64,000 bases of DNA from NCBI GenBank assembly GCA_964036195.1, contig OZ038454.1, positions 29,684,315 through 29,748,314 of the forward strand. Direction: 5' to 3'. Positions 44,601-54,061 of the stretch are shown in pieces; positions within the stretch are counted from its first letter, which is position 1; each line of letters begins with the position of its first letter. Under the pieces are notes generated by a model. The model worked only from the letters and a program-made list of their open reading frames with translations, did no database searches and was not told where the DNA came from. The DNA is from Sphaerolaimus hirsutus (lineage: Eukaryota; Nematoda; Chromadorea; Monhysterida; Sphaerolaimidae). A program made the position numbers and the translations under genes.

Positions 44601-47455
44601 GCATATATGGTAGGCAGTGGTGTGAATGACAATGCCAAGCAGCCCATTGCGCGCTACCTAAATGAATCTACAGCATTGTTTTGGATGCCAAATTAATCCA
44701 ACGTTTCTGGCATCCGTTGTTTTTGGTGTTTTGGGTCATTTTGTGAAGTGTCAGGAAAAAAAATTTGAAAACCAATTTTTTTTTATACCTGAATCCCGAT
44801 CCCAAAAAAACGCCAATCCCGATCCCAAAAGGTCAATCCCGATCCCGAAATCTCAAAAAGCCAATCCCGATCCTGATCTCGAAATGCCAATCCCAACCCT
44901 AATCTTGAAATCTCAAAACAATCCCAATCCCGATCCTTAAAAGTAAATCCCGTTTGAACCCTACTAGCACCCTAACCTAACCGCTAGACGACAGAGGCGG
45001 CTGGACACTAGTTTTCACACGAAATTTCGAAAACTCATAAATGAGCTTTAAACGTGCTTGAGTTTTCCACAGTGACTCATTTTTAATTTCCGTCAACTGT
45101 AGTTGACAGCCACCTCATTGTAGAAAACGCAAATGCGTTCTAAGCTGATCTATGAGTTTTTGAAATTTCCTGTGAAAACTAGTGTGTGCAGGCACAATAA
45201 TAAACACTTTCCCGGTCACATCCGGCCCCCTATTTTTCATTTTACTTGTGACATCCTATCTCCAGTTCCAGGGCGCGCCAGAAACTGAAACTTGGGGGAG
45301 ATATTGGCGCAACCCCCTTCTACTTTGCATGAATTCGGGCGTCGCGACGACCACTTACAGGGTGGGCCCGCTAAGTGCAGCATTTTTATTGGCTGTTCTG
45401 GTGTCCCGCACAGGTCCAGCACCCACTTATTTCTGAGCTGTGGGAGGGGCAGAGTTGCGAAAGTGTATTTACACTTACCCAAAATACCCGGGTAAATGGG
45501 TATTTATATTTACACTTACACTTACACTTTCATAAAATACCCATACACTTTTTTTACACTTTCCTGAGCAAAATACCCGGGTACAGAAAGTGTATTTTTT
45601 CTTTCAGATGGCCCTGCTTTATGCTATTGAGAAAGCATAAAATAGGGTCATGTACAAAAAATAACTGCACATGAAGTTATGCATTGAATGTAGAAGATTT
45701 GGCAAATGTACAAACTAGCCTTTGATCTCCAACCTTTGATCAGTACTCATGGTATTCTACAGTTTCATCATACTTTTGTAAAAAAAACAAGATCAATGGA
45801 AATTCACCAGCTGGACACAAAGTCAACTGGCTTTTGCATTGACATTTGCTGCATGTCCATTCTTGCATTTAAACTGTGTATCGCATTGCTTAATCAGTAA
45901 AATATCAACACTGAAAAAGTGCCATTATTAGGGAACTTGATACCACTACAGTATTTGTTACAGTCCGAAATGTTTCATAAAATGCAGTAAAATGTGAAAT
46001 AATGCATAAAAATGACAAATAAATTGATCTAAAGGTGAAAACAGTGGTGTTTTCTGATGCTCAACAGTGAGAGCCTTTTCTAAAAAAATTTTTACACTTA
46101 CACTTTTATTTACACTTTCCTAGGTATTTTTAAAATACCTTACACTTTTAGTATTCATACTCAAAATTTGGAAAGTGTATTTACACTTACACTTACACTT
46201 TCCAAAAATACCGGTATTTTAACAACTCTGGGGAGGGGTATGAATCAAAAATTTTGGGGATGTATTACCAACACCCATCCCCTACTATACACTATTCAAT
46301 TATGTGATATTAATGTGAAAAAGAAAAAAAAATTATCTTATTCTCCATAAAACCCCACCTCCCTTTAGATAGGTGACGAAAAATTCACTTTTTATAACTT
46401 TTTTTATTAGACACTTTAAAAGCTGGTTTACAATACTTTAAAGGGAAGGGTTTGATGTTCAAAGTTATGTAAAGAACCATACTTCTAAAATGCCTGCATT
46501 GCAAAATTTACTTGGGGGGAATTTTATGACATCATAATGACATCATTGCAGGAACAAAAATTTAGAAAATTTACACTTTGAAATTCCCCCCCCCAAGTAA
46601 ATTTTGCAATGCAGACATTTTAGAGGTAAGGTCGTTACATAACTTTAAACATCAAACCCTCCCCTTTAAAGTATTGTAAACCAGCTTTTAAAGTAAAAAA
46701 AGTTATAAAAAGTGAATTTTTTGTCACCTATCTGATGGGAGGTGGTGTTTTTTAGAGAATAAATTACTTTTTTTTATGTTTCACATTAATATCACATAAT
46801 TGAATAGTGTATAGTAGGGAATGGGTGTTGGTAACACCCCCCCAAAATTTTAGATTTATATCCCTCCCACAGCTCAGAAATAAGTGGGTGCCGGATCTGT
46901 ATGGGACACCATGTATAATTGTCTTCACAGAGGCTTCACACACATCCAGCCTGCTTTCGAATGCATCACACCCATTCTTTACTGCGATTGCAAACGCACG
47001 CATCGTCGTTGGTAACGCAGTGAGCCGCAGTGAGCACCCATCTGTCTCCGATGATGGCACCCCCGCAGCCGTTGACCAGCACCGTCCAGGGGTACGAGTG
47101 GGGGGTCGCTTCGACTCCGTGAGATATACCCTGGTTCACCCCCACCACCTTGCCGCCTTCGAAGCGCAGAGATGGGGGGTGCTTCTTGGACGACACCCCG
47201 CAGTCCTGGGGCACACTCGCAGCGCCTGCAATGTGACCTGTACTGTAGTGTGTCAAATGTAATGCGATGTGTCAAATGTGATGAAAAATGTCAAATGATC
47301 ACTGCAAAACTAGAGGTAAGTTTGCCATTTTGCATGATGTTAGACACTTTGCATGGCATTTGACATTTGACAGGCCACTTTACAGGGTCTGTAAGTGGCA
47401 CCATGGAAAATGCTAGTGGAAGAAGGAATAGGGTTATGGACAGTAGACGCAGCAT
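35487..47455 (-). CDS. Secreted chymotrypsin-fold (S1) serine protease 1, six exons
   Basis: Exons in coding order: 47455-47402 (signal peptide), 47205-46983 (His), 41814-~41635 (Asp), 41211-41132, 36512-36358, 35660-35487; about 285 residues. The triad regions are visible: LTAAHC, GKDIALI and GDSGS. An activation-type N-terminus, ISHGVEATPHSYPW, follows a short pro-segment, and RPICLP and GWG are in their usual places. Counting back from the active Ser, the S1-pocket position 189 is Gly (GICAGDS), so trypsin-like specificity is unlikely; an elastase- or chymotrypsin-like preference is inferred. GDSGS replaces the usual GDSGG. The exon 3/4 junction is not fully resolved. It is likely extracellular, perhaps digestive. 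Its inverted paralogue starts 9.2 kb away, head to head. Confidence 0.9.
36358..36512 (-). CDS. Protease 1 exon 5 (GWG loop to the S1-pocket wall)
   Basis: Reads WGYIHPNQTATTTLQQDVYR, VNKKLCMQIYNDDRPGR, CVTGDMIGKGICA. Acceptor TGCCAG, donor GCG|GTTGGC. Length 155 nt, identical to the paralogous exon at 57987-58141. Confidence 0.88.
36717..37162. mobile_element. Inverted-repeat element with GCAGGATTCTCTCC ends
   Basis: AGCAGGATTCTCTCCGACCT...AAGGTTGGAGAGAATCCTGC, arms of about 60 bp continuing with GGTTCTCTACAATTAATACC. In protease 1 intron 4. Confidence 0.8.
37185..37718. repeat. Tandem array 1 in protease 1 intron 4 (unit about 29 bp)
   Basis: About 17 units built on AAAATGGCACCCCCTGGGGA plus CCCCCC. 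Strand-asymmetric: almost no G runs except GGGG on the plus strand. Confidence 0.92.
37718..38130. repeat. Tandem array 2 (unit about 30 bp)
   Basis: About 14 units built on AAACTCAGCCCCTAATTTGG plus AAACTCCTGT. Follows array 1 without a gap; a few units reappear at 40385-40560 after array 3. Confidence 0.92.
38130..40385. repeat. Tandem array 3 (unit about 110-125 bp)
   Basis: Roughly 16-18 units containing TTCAGGGTTATGGTAATGTA, GTGTCAAAATGGAGTGCATA and CAATCAGAAACCCACAAATG in that order, with mixed unit lengths suggesting a higher-order repeat. Inside protease 1 intron 4. Confidence 0.92.
41132..41211 (-). CDS. Protease 1 exon 4
   Basis: Reads DEVRPICLPTESDDFRN then QEGLKLIAA. PICLP is the conserved segment before the GWG loop. 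Donor GCAG|GTAAAT gives a Gly codon with exon 5, so the junction reads AAGWG. Acceptor CGCAG at 41212; the frame also stays open about 90 bp upstream. Confidence 0.78.
41635..41814 (-). CDS. Protease 1 exon 3: catalytic Asp
   Basis: Reads RCPACMWATFVALHDKVK, DAGIKYDAEKVIVHDEYTS, NGKDIALIKLKEKNRVQV. DIALI is the S1 Asp motif. Acceptor ATGCAG. The 3' end is uncertain: G|GTTTTT at 41635, CAA|GTTGGT, or AA|GTTGAA at 41664, the last being the only one in phase with exon 4 as placed. Confidence 0.82.
41942..43034. mobile_element. hAT-like element C3 (TAGGGTTGG), hosting a CAGGGACG element
   Basis: Perfect duplication GAAATAAC at 41934-41941 and 43035-43042. Element E3 (42081-42536) is inserted in its core. 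Confidence 0.93.
42081..42536. mobile_element. hAT-like element E3 nested in C3
   Basis: CAGGGACGTATCCAGGATTT...CTGGATACGTCCTTG, perfect duplication TGTGGAGC at 42073-42080 and 42537-42544. Core with GGCGCTAGCGCC palindromes and G/C tracts. Confidence 0.93.
43160..44211. mobile_element. hAT-like element N1 (CAGGGTTGG, TTTTATTTTA-rich ends)
   Basis: CAGGGTTGGTTTTATAAAAA...TTTTGCCAACCCTG, perfect duplication CTCATGAT at 43152-43159 and 44212-44219. The core contains a TGTCAATTGTCATG inverted-repeat module (about 43515-43971) ending GGGACTGCCCCCAG. Confidence 0.93.
44234..44963. mobile_element. hAT-like element D3 (GGGATC arrays)
   Basis: TAGGGTTCAAACAGGATCCC...CGTTTGAACCCTA, perfect duplication CTAGCACC at 44226-44233 and 44964-44971. 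In protease 1 intron 2. Confidence 0.93.
45398..46914. mobile_element. Foldback element carrying J
   Basis: Arms TGGTGTCCCGCACAGGTCC...GCACCCACTTATTTCTGAGC and its inverted copy at about 46860-46914; the turn is near 46560. Element J (45450-46230) is inserted in the left arm. The right end is about 70 bp from protease 1 exon 2. Confidence 0.8.
45450..46230. mobile_element. hAT-like element J (CAGAGTTG, TTACACTTTC arrays)
   Basis: CAGAGTTGCGAAAGTGTATT...TATTTTAACAACTCTG, perfect duplication GGGAGGGG at 45442-45449 and 46231-46238. Terminal arrays of ACACTTACACTTTC. Inserted in a foldback (about 45398-46914). Confidence 0.93.
46983..47205 (-). CDS. Protease 1 exon 2: pro-segment and catalytic His
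   Basis: Reads DCGVSSKKHPPSL, then ISHGVEATPHSYPWTVLVNG and CGGAIIGDRWVLTAAHC. The His of TAAHC is the general base. The leading DCG Cys could tether the pro-segment after activation. Acceptor GTGCCCCAG; donor CGCA|GTAAAG, chosen because phase 1 fits the next exon. Confidence 0.88.
47206..47401 (-). mobile_element. Introner-like element forming intron 1 of protease 1
   Basis: The 196-bp intron starts GTGCCACTTACAGACCCTGT and ends GAGTGTGCCCCAG. Both ends align with the family ends, and the core contains TGTCAAATG repeats and a GACATTT hairpin. It is more diverged than the Prx copy. Confidence 0.8.
47402..47455 (-). CDS. Protease 1 exon 1: signal peptide
   Basis: Eighteen codons, MLRLLSITLFLLPLAFSM: one Arg then a long hydrophobic core, a classic secretion signal. 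Donor ATG|GTGCCA coincides with the end of an introner-like element. A TATA box lies about 80 bp upstream. Confidence 0.88.
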
Positions 47456-47536
47456 TTTTGTGGATTTTGTTGGGTTTTCTGCTTTTTAGTGGTTTTCTGT
47501 GGTGTGGTTCTGTGCTGGCTGATGTGCCCGGTTTGC

Positions 47537-47543
47537 TTTTATA
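47537..47543 (-). promoter_or_regulatory. TATA box of protease 1
   Basis: CGCTATAAAAGC on the minus strand, 82-88 bp upstream of the ATG at 47455. The flanking promoter (about 47530-47605) is homologous to that of protease 2 and includes a shared CTCAAAGCTGGACAAACAA block. Confidence 0.8.
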
Positions 47544-48002
47544 GCGCTGGTCCGGCCGCATGCTCGGCTGTCTTGTTTGTCCAGCTTTGAGACGTTTTCC
47601 ACCAGGTTTGTTTGCAGTCTGTCTATTTATGCTTCTTCATTGCAAACTTGTGCATCTTCATATCTGGGGCCAGTTCCACAAGTGGTAAAGTAAAAAGGTA
47701 AGCTTTAATCTTGACTCAAATTCCACAATGACGCGCTCTCATTTTTGAAAATGAAAATCACAAGTTTGTGTAGGAAAAAGGTGGATAATCGATGCGCGCG
47801 CTGGCTGGCAAATTCGCGTGCGGTTTAGCTATCTTTAGGCAGGCACGAGTGGGCGGAGTCACGCGGGCACTTGCGCCATGCTACTGCATGCAGGAATTTG
47901 TGCGTCCACTGCAGGTAGACATACTTGTAAATATTAATAGATAGATCACATCTCGACTTTGTAAACCTTGGCTTCAAACATAAAGACTAGAAAATGTCTT
48001 GC

Positions 48003-48414
48003 ATAAAGCGCCATTTACACTGCATTTTGTGCCGACAAAAAAAGAAGACAAAAAGTTTCATAATTCCACAATAAAGTTCCATATCTGCAAGACAAAGCAG
48101 TGAAGTATACTCACTAGTTGAGTGTACACACATGCCAATTTGCAGATAATTCGGGCATGTCGTTCACGACTTAAAAACAAATTACATTTGTCGGTTCGGT
48201 TTTCGTTTTGAAACCGAGCCGACAAGTGTAATTTGCTTTGAACTCTTGAACGACACGCGCAAATTATCTGCAAATTGGCATGTGTGTACACTTAACTAGT
48301 GATTATACTTCACTGCCTTACCTTGCAGATATGGAACTTTATTCCGGAATTATGGAACTTTTTCACTCGTTTTTTATTGTCGGCACACGAAACCGTGTAA
48401 ACGCTGCTTAAGAT
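48003..48414. mobile_element. GTTTACAC foldback element G3
   Basis: TAA-flanked AGCGCCATTTACACTGCAT...ACACGAAACCGTGTAAACGCTGCT. Long arms meet near 48208 around ACCGAGCCGAC-like sequence. Confidence 0.78.
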
Positions 48415-48883
48415 ACAACATAATACACACGCACATAAAGCACAGCAGCATACATGTTTGTATTGATTGTATCGCACCTGTTTGACATTTATTCCAATTG
48501 GAGTCCAGTCCAGTGAGGTTACGTTGTGCTTTTCTTTTGTTCTATTCCCTGTTTGATGCTCGCTGGCAGAGAGGCAATAAAGTTGATTTGATTTGATTGA
48601 AAGCACAATATCAAACATCATGCATACAGTGGATGCACTAATTCCTGTGTGAACAGTAATGATGGCAAACCTTCCAGAAAAAAATTATTTTAATTTTTAA
48701 GTGTTTTTTCTAAAGTGAATTTTCAAATTTTTTCCCAAATTAATTTTCAAATTTTGAATTTTCAAATCTTTTTTGGCAATTTTTGATTTTTTAAAGAAAA
48801 TCATTGAATTTGAAGCTTAAAACACAGTATTTGGACTGTCTCCATGTTTGGAGCCACTTTTAACCTTAATTTCACTGTAAGTG

Positions 48884-49568
48884 AAGGGTGTGCTTCTAAA
48901 AGTACCGATCTACAAATTTTTCAAATTTGAGTTAGGACCATTTTTGGGGTCCCCATAAAAATGCGCTTCAAAAATATATATAATATGTGGGGGGTGCGAA
49001 ATTCAATTTTGAGATATGGGGGGTTGAAAAAAGCAAAAAAATCGCAAAATACAGTTTTTGAAATTTTAAAAGTACCGATCTACAAGCTTTTTCAGCTTTT
49101 GTGTCTTTAAAAGTACCGATCTACACACTTTTTTCAAATTGTTCTTTTAAATGTACTGATCTGCACATTATTTTTTGTGCTTCTAAAAGTACCGATGTCA
49201 GATTGGTGTCCGGTTGCGCAAAAACTCATTTTGTGCTTTTTTATTATGGGTAAAAGTACCGATCTACAGCTTTCTGATTTTGTGCTTTAAAAAATACCAA
49301 TCTACACGCTATTACCAATTTGTTCCTTTAAAATGTACTGTACTACAAAAATACAATTCCCTAAATTTTATATAGCTAGTGTTATGTGTAAAATCAATGA
49401 TTATACCCATGCATGTGGATACCCAACAGAATGGCCGAAATACCCTTACCCAAAATTCCCATACCCAATACCCATGTATGGGTATTGCATGCTCCAAACT
49501 TTCAATCGCGATTATCTCAAAATCGATTTTTTGTACATCGGTACTTTTCGAAGCACACCCTTCAAGTG
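48884..49568. mobile_element. Inverted-repeat element filled with AAAAGTACCGATCTACA units
   Basis: GAAGGGTGTGCTTCTAAAAG...CTTTTCGAAGCACACCCTTC. Seven or more spaced AAAAGTACCGATCTACA copies on the left side. Flanked by AAGT. Confidence 0.75.
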
Positions 49569-49659
49569 AAGCATGACATGACAAGTTCATATCACTTTAA
49601 CATGACAAATGGTAGAAACACTTATGTGGATCAGTTTGCACCATTTTCGCTGTGACTGA

Positions 49660-49995
49660 GTGCCTTCCAAAAAAACGTTTGTGTGGCTGCCCCTCGGAAG
49701 ACCCGCGAGCAATTTTTTTGATGGACGGGAGTCTGTATCCGCGGAAGTAGAGGGATACAGTTCTAATTGTTTGGGCGGCTCCATGCATTCCTAAATGGAT
49801 GTGATTGAGTCCGCCGCTGCCACCGCGCATGCCATTTCAATGTTTTTTTTATGTTTGAATTTTCATTACATGAGTACATTTCAATTCATTACAAATTTAT
49901 TCCTTGCGTTACTTTCAACTGTTACTGTGTACCCTTTTGCCTCGCAAAGACTGAGTGGTATATGAAATTTGATTTGATTTGATTTGATCAGATCT
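49660..49995 (+). mobile_element. Possible 3' end of a non-LTR retrotransposon or SINE with a TTTGA tail
   Basis: A GC-richer stretch (49660-49830) followed by AT-rich sequence ending GAAATTTGATTTGATTTGAT. A second tail of the same kind ends at about 48598 (AAAGTTGATTTGATTTGAT). No reverse transcriptase motif is visible. Confidence 0.4.
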
Positions 49996-50010
49996 TTTCA
50001 GACCCACAGC

Positions 50011-51184
50011 CAGTGTTGATTTTATAAAAATTCATTTTAGTAAAATTGTATAAAAATTTTATTTTATTTTTATTTTATTCTTCTTTCATTTTATTTTATT
50101 TTATTCCCAAAAGTTGTTAATAAAATAAAATGACCTATTTTACAAAAATTTTACATTAATTTTACAAAAATTTTACGAAAAATCAGAATCATGCATGCAA
50201 GGCTAGAAAAATTTCATCATTAGACATTATACATGAAAAACTTGTGACAAATTTTTCCATTACTTGACAAAAGTTGCATGCAGTAGGTATTGTTAGCTAG
50301 CAGCAAGTGTAGACTTACCATTATTGATAACAATGGTTTGCATTTTTTGAAGGACTACTGGTGCCAGTTCCGCAAAATGAGAAGTGAGAAGTGAAATGGC
50401 AAAGGTGAAGTAATCGAGCAAAGGCGAAGTCGGAAAGGCTGAAGGTGGCGGCTTGGCCTTTGCGCTTTTACTTCGTCTTTGCCATTTCACTTCTCACTTA
50501 TTATTTTGCGGAAGTGGCCCCTGGACTGTGCCGGGCACATTTGTAAAATATCATGCAAAGTGTCAATTGTCATGACAAATGTAAAGTAGTGTCAATTGTC
50601 ATGCAAAATGTCAAGTGTCATGGAAAATGTAAATTGTATAACCAAATCTTACGTTTTTCTATCCAAATCTTATGTTTATGTATCCACATTTGGATACAGA
50701 ATGTAAGATTTTGATACAAAACATAAGATCTGGATAAAATACAGAAGATTTGGATAAAAGAGAAGATTTGGATATAAAACATAAGATTTGGATACAATTT
50801 GCTTGACAATTGGCACTTTAATTTATTTTTGTCATGACAATTGACACTTTACTAGTTATTTGCCATGACAATTGACACTTTGCATGGCATTTTTCATGAC
50901 ATTTGAGACTTTACAAAGCTTGGGACTGCTCCCAGTTCCACGAATAAACAGGTAGAAACTCAAACAACAAGAAAAATATTTTACAAATAATATGAAGTTT
51001 TATACAATTTTACAAAAATATGAATTTTTATACAATTTTACAAAAATTTTACAAAAATTCAAATTTTTATACAATTTTTATTTTTATTTTGAAATTTTCC
51101 ATTTTATTTTATTTTATTTTAGTCTTAAATTTTCCATTTTATTTTTATTTTATTTTTTTTTTTTCTGCGATTTTGCCAACCCTG
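50011..51184. mobile_element. hAT-like element N2, second copy of N1
   Basis: CAGTGTTGATTTTATAAAAA...TTTTGCCAACCCTG, perfect duplication CCCACAGC at 50003-50010 and 51185-51192. It shares the N1 core and carries an extra GCCAGTTCCGCAA hairpin at about 50360-50521. Confidence 0.93.
50360..50521. mobile_element. CTGG-flanked MITE (GCCAGTTCCGCAA type) inserted in N2
   Basis: CTGG|TGCCAGTTCCGCAAAAT...TTTTGCGGAAGTGGCCC|CTGG. The equivalent position in N1 (ACTACTGGAGTGTGCTGGG at about 43506) is an empty site, so the insertion and its CTGG-like duplication can be read directly. Confidence 0.85.
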
Positions 51185-52065
51185 CCCACAGCGTATCACT
51201 TGTCGCTTTATTTAGCACGCTGAACTTAAAACTGCATTTGGTCACCTTGAATTCCCTGAAAAAGTCGAAAACTATTTTCAAATTTTTGAATTTTTGAATT
51301 TTTCAAAAAAAAATTGTGTTTTTTCCAGGGGTGAAATAAAAAATTCAAAAATTATGACAAAATTCGAAAATATTTTAGAATGTTTGAATCTTTTTTTGCC
51401 ATCGTTAGTGAACAGGGGTCTCCATGGGGTGGGGTTGGGGGAGGGTAATGGCCAAAATATGCACAGCTACTGCTTGGGACCACGGGCATATCCAGGATTT
51501 TTGAGTGTGGAGGATATTTGTTTACTGAGCTTGGCAACCCCTAAGATTTTACTGAGATGGTGACAGAATGGCGTCATAGCACTGGCACCATTGTCCGTGG
51601 CGCCCTGCTTTAAAAGGGCGCCAAAAAGGCGCCAGCAGGGTTTCAAGGTGAGCGTTGTATAAATTAAAAAAATGAACAACGCATCCGTGGATGATCTTAA
51701 TTCGCCAGAAAAATGGACGACTGGTTCATAAGATGTGCCTGACCGATCAGAAGACGAGAATGATGGACCATCGAACTTGCAAAATCATAACTCAATGGAT
51801 TCAAATCGCTGCAATTCCGTTTTTGTCCATTTCAAGGGAACATTGCTTGAAAAAGTCTATTTGAAGTGAATGGATTTTTGTCTAATGACAATTTCCATTG
51901 TGTTTGAATTTGTCATGTGGATTTTATATACCTAAAAATATTCTGTTGCTAGTCTTGTTTTTGTTAATTAAATCGTGGAGAACCTGAATTAAGACGTAAA
52001 TGCATGTACTAAAGTGCTGTCGAAGCATTTTTAGCACACACGGGGTGTTGTATTTACGCACCTAT

Positions 52066-52168
52066 TGATACTGGCGCCCTATTTTTCAAATGGCGCCATG
52101 GCGCCCTTGGCGCTTGGCGCCCTTGGCGCCTGGCGCTCTTTTTTCTGGCGCTTTTCCATCACTAATTT
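52066..52168. mobile_element. GGCGCC-array element, short copy
   Basis: TATTGATACTGGCGCCC...GGCGCTTTTCCATCACTA. Confidence 0.68.
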
Positions 52169-52228
52169 GGACATAAACATGTTGATAGCTACACAAACTA
52201 TTCTATGTGTAGCTGTGATACAAATTAT

Positions 52229-52432
52229 ACTCCAGCGACATTACACCTTACAATGAAATCTACCATATCCCATCTGGATAAAATAACAAACATATTTATC
52301 AAACAATTTTTCAAATCATCTTCATCAAATTGCTTTGATAAATATGATGAAATTTTTCTTATGTTTGTTCTTTTATTCAGGTGGGATATGGTAGATTTCA
52401 TTGTAAGGTGTAATGTGGCTGGAGTATAGCAG
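52229..52432. repeat. Near-perfect 200-bp hairpin
   Basis: CCAGCGACATTACACCTTAC...GTAAGGTGTAATGTGGCTGG, arms about 90 bp. Inserted beside a GGCGCC-array element. Confidence 0.88.
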
Positions 52433-52449
52433 TAATACGTCATGTACAT

Positions 52450-52870
52450 TTAGGGTGTCAACTTTCCGTTTTCCGTTTCCGCTTTCCGCAAATAAGTTTG
52501 TTTCCGTTTCCGTTTCCATTTTCCGTGTGCCAAATTTTTTTTCCCATTTCCATTTTCCCGCTCATTTTCCGTTTTCTGGCTAAATTTTCAGTTTTTCCAC
52601 CTTTTTTCCGTTTTCCGGTTCAAGTGTATGTTTTTCCAACTGTTTTTCACTTTCCAGCTCAATTTTGTGTTTTTTTTGTTACAGCCAAACTGGTAAACAT
52701 CGATGCAGGTCCTTAATTATGTGAAATTTTTCTATTTCTAGCAACATTTCTGCAAGATTTTTTATTTCTGGATAAATTTCTGCAATTTTTTTACATTTCC
52801 AGCAAAATTTCAGCAATTTTTTTCTGTTTCCAGCAAAATTTTTGTAAATTTTTCTATGGTGGGGTTATAG
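52450..52870. mobile_element. TAGGGTGTCAA element with TTTCCG arrays
   Basis: Starts TTTAGGGTGTCAACTTTCCG, followed by repeated TTTCCGTTTCC and TTTCCAGC units. Related pieces: about 10013-10093 (opposite orientation, ending AAAGTTGACAGCCTA) and 60245-60565 (ending TTTTTTGACACCCTAA). Both ends of one copy with a target duplication were not found. Confidence 0.65.
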
Positions 52871-53284
52871 AGCTGAAACTTTGTAAATATATAGTTGTAA
52901 CATCCGTCTACTCTGCATCGATGGGGGGAGGCATGGCGACTAACTACAGGGAGGGTCGCCCTATATGCAACAATTTTTTGCGGGGTTTTCACTGTCCCAA
53001 ACAAGTTGACCACCCACTTGATTAGCTACACTACCCGATTGGCAACACCCACAAAATTTCAGCTTTCTACCACCCCCGCAACTGGAGATACAGCCCCTGC
53101 AGTGTAGCTAATCAAGTGCGTGGTGAATTTGTTTGGGACACTGAAAACCCCGCAAAAAATTGTTGCATACAGGGCAACCCTCCCTGTAGCTAGTCGCCAT
53201 ACCTCCCCATCGATACAGAGTAGAGGGATGTTACAACTATATATTTACAAAGTTTCAGCTCTATAACCTCACCATAGCCCTAGA
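52853..53284. mobile_element. Foldback element
   Basis: CTATGGTGGGGTTATAGAGC...GCTCTATAACCTCACCATAG, turn near 53068. It contains the phrase CCCACTTGATTAGC and resembles the 45.4 kb foldback in layout. Confidence 0.85.
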
Positions 53285-53339
53285 CATAGCTTCCGAAGGG
53301 AAATAAAAAAATGGGTGGCTAACTTGACCGGGAAGGTGT

Positions 53340-53462
53340 TTACATATCATACATGATGTACATCATTCCGGACAGGGGGGTATTCTGAGGGGTGGTTTAT
53401 TATTTCACCAGCCATTTTGAGGGGGGTAATTCAAATGGGGGATGATTTGAGGTAATACGGTA
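53340..53462. mobile_element. Right-end fragments of the TA family
   Basis: Ends GATTTGAGGTAATACGGTA. Only the right half is present. A similar half copy lies at about 55315-55382 (GTATTTCGAGGAAAAACGGTA). Confidence 0.65.
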
Positions 53463-53765
53463 TACAATGCTTATATATAATACGGTATACTCTTCACTCT
53501 ACTCTTCAATTTCCCACTTGTGGAACCAGCACCTGGTGGGGGCAGTCTCGAAGTCTCAACTGTGTATCTAAATCGTATGTTTCAGATCTTATGTTTTTGT
53601 ATTCAAATGTTATGTTTGAAGAGATTTGGAATTGGATGCAAAATTTTTTGATCTGGTTACAGAAACAACATTTGGATAAGCAGTTGACACTCTGGCACTG
53701 CCCCCTGGTGCTGGCTTCACAAGTGGCAAAGTAAAGAGTAAAGTAAAAAGTAAACTGGAGAGTAA

Positions 53766-53962
53766 ACAGTGGTGATGGAAAAAGCGCCAGGATGTTGGCG
53801 TCAAGCGCCAAAATCCCCATGGCGCTTTTTGGACCACAGTGCCAAGTGCAAATGGCGCCAGGGCATTTCAGCGCCAAGCGCCAAAAGCGCCATGGCGCTT
53901 TTCTGAACCACGGCGCCAAGCGCCAATAGCGTCAGGAGGCAATGGTGCCAGCGCCAAAATGA
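53766..53962. mobile_element. GGCGCC-array element
   Basis: Starts AGTGGTGATGGAAAAAGCGC, then repeated AGCGCCAAAAGCGCCATGG units to about 53962. Confidence 0.68.
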
Positions 53963-54061
53963 TTTCGCTTCTTATATTGTGCACACACAATGCTCGGTGT
54001 CGTATATTCGTAAGTATCGTTTTGTGTAAGCTGTATCAGCTCTGAAACCACTAGCAATATC

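Noticed and set aside
45237-45482. Minus-strand frame with CGTPEQPIKML and several Cys, next to protease exons
   Set aside because: The same phrase recurs inverted at 46.9 kb and in altered form at 52.9 kb; it belongs to foldback repeats, not to a protease exon.
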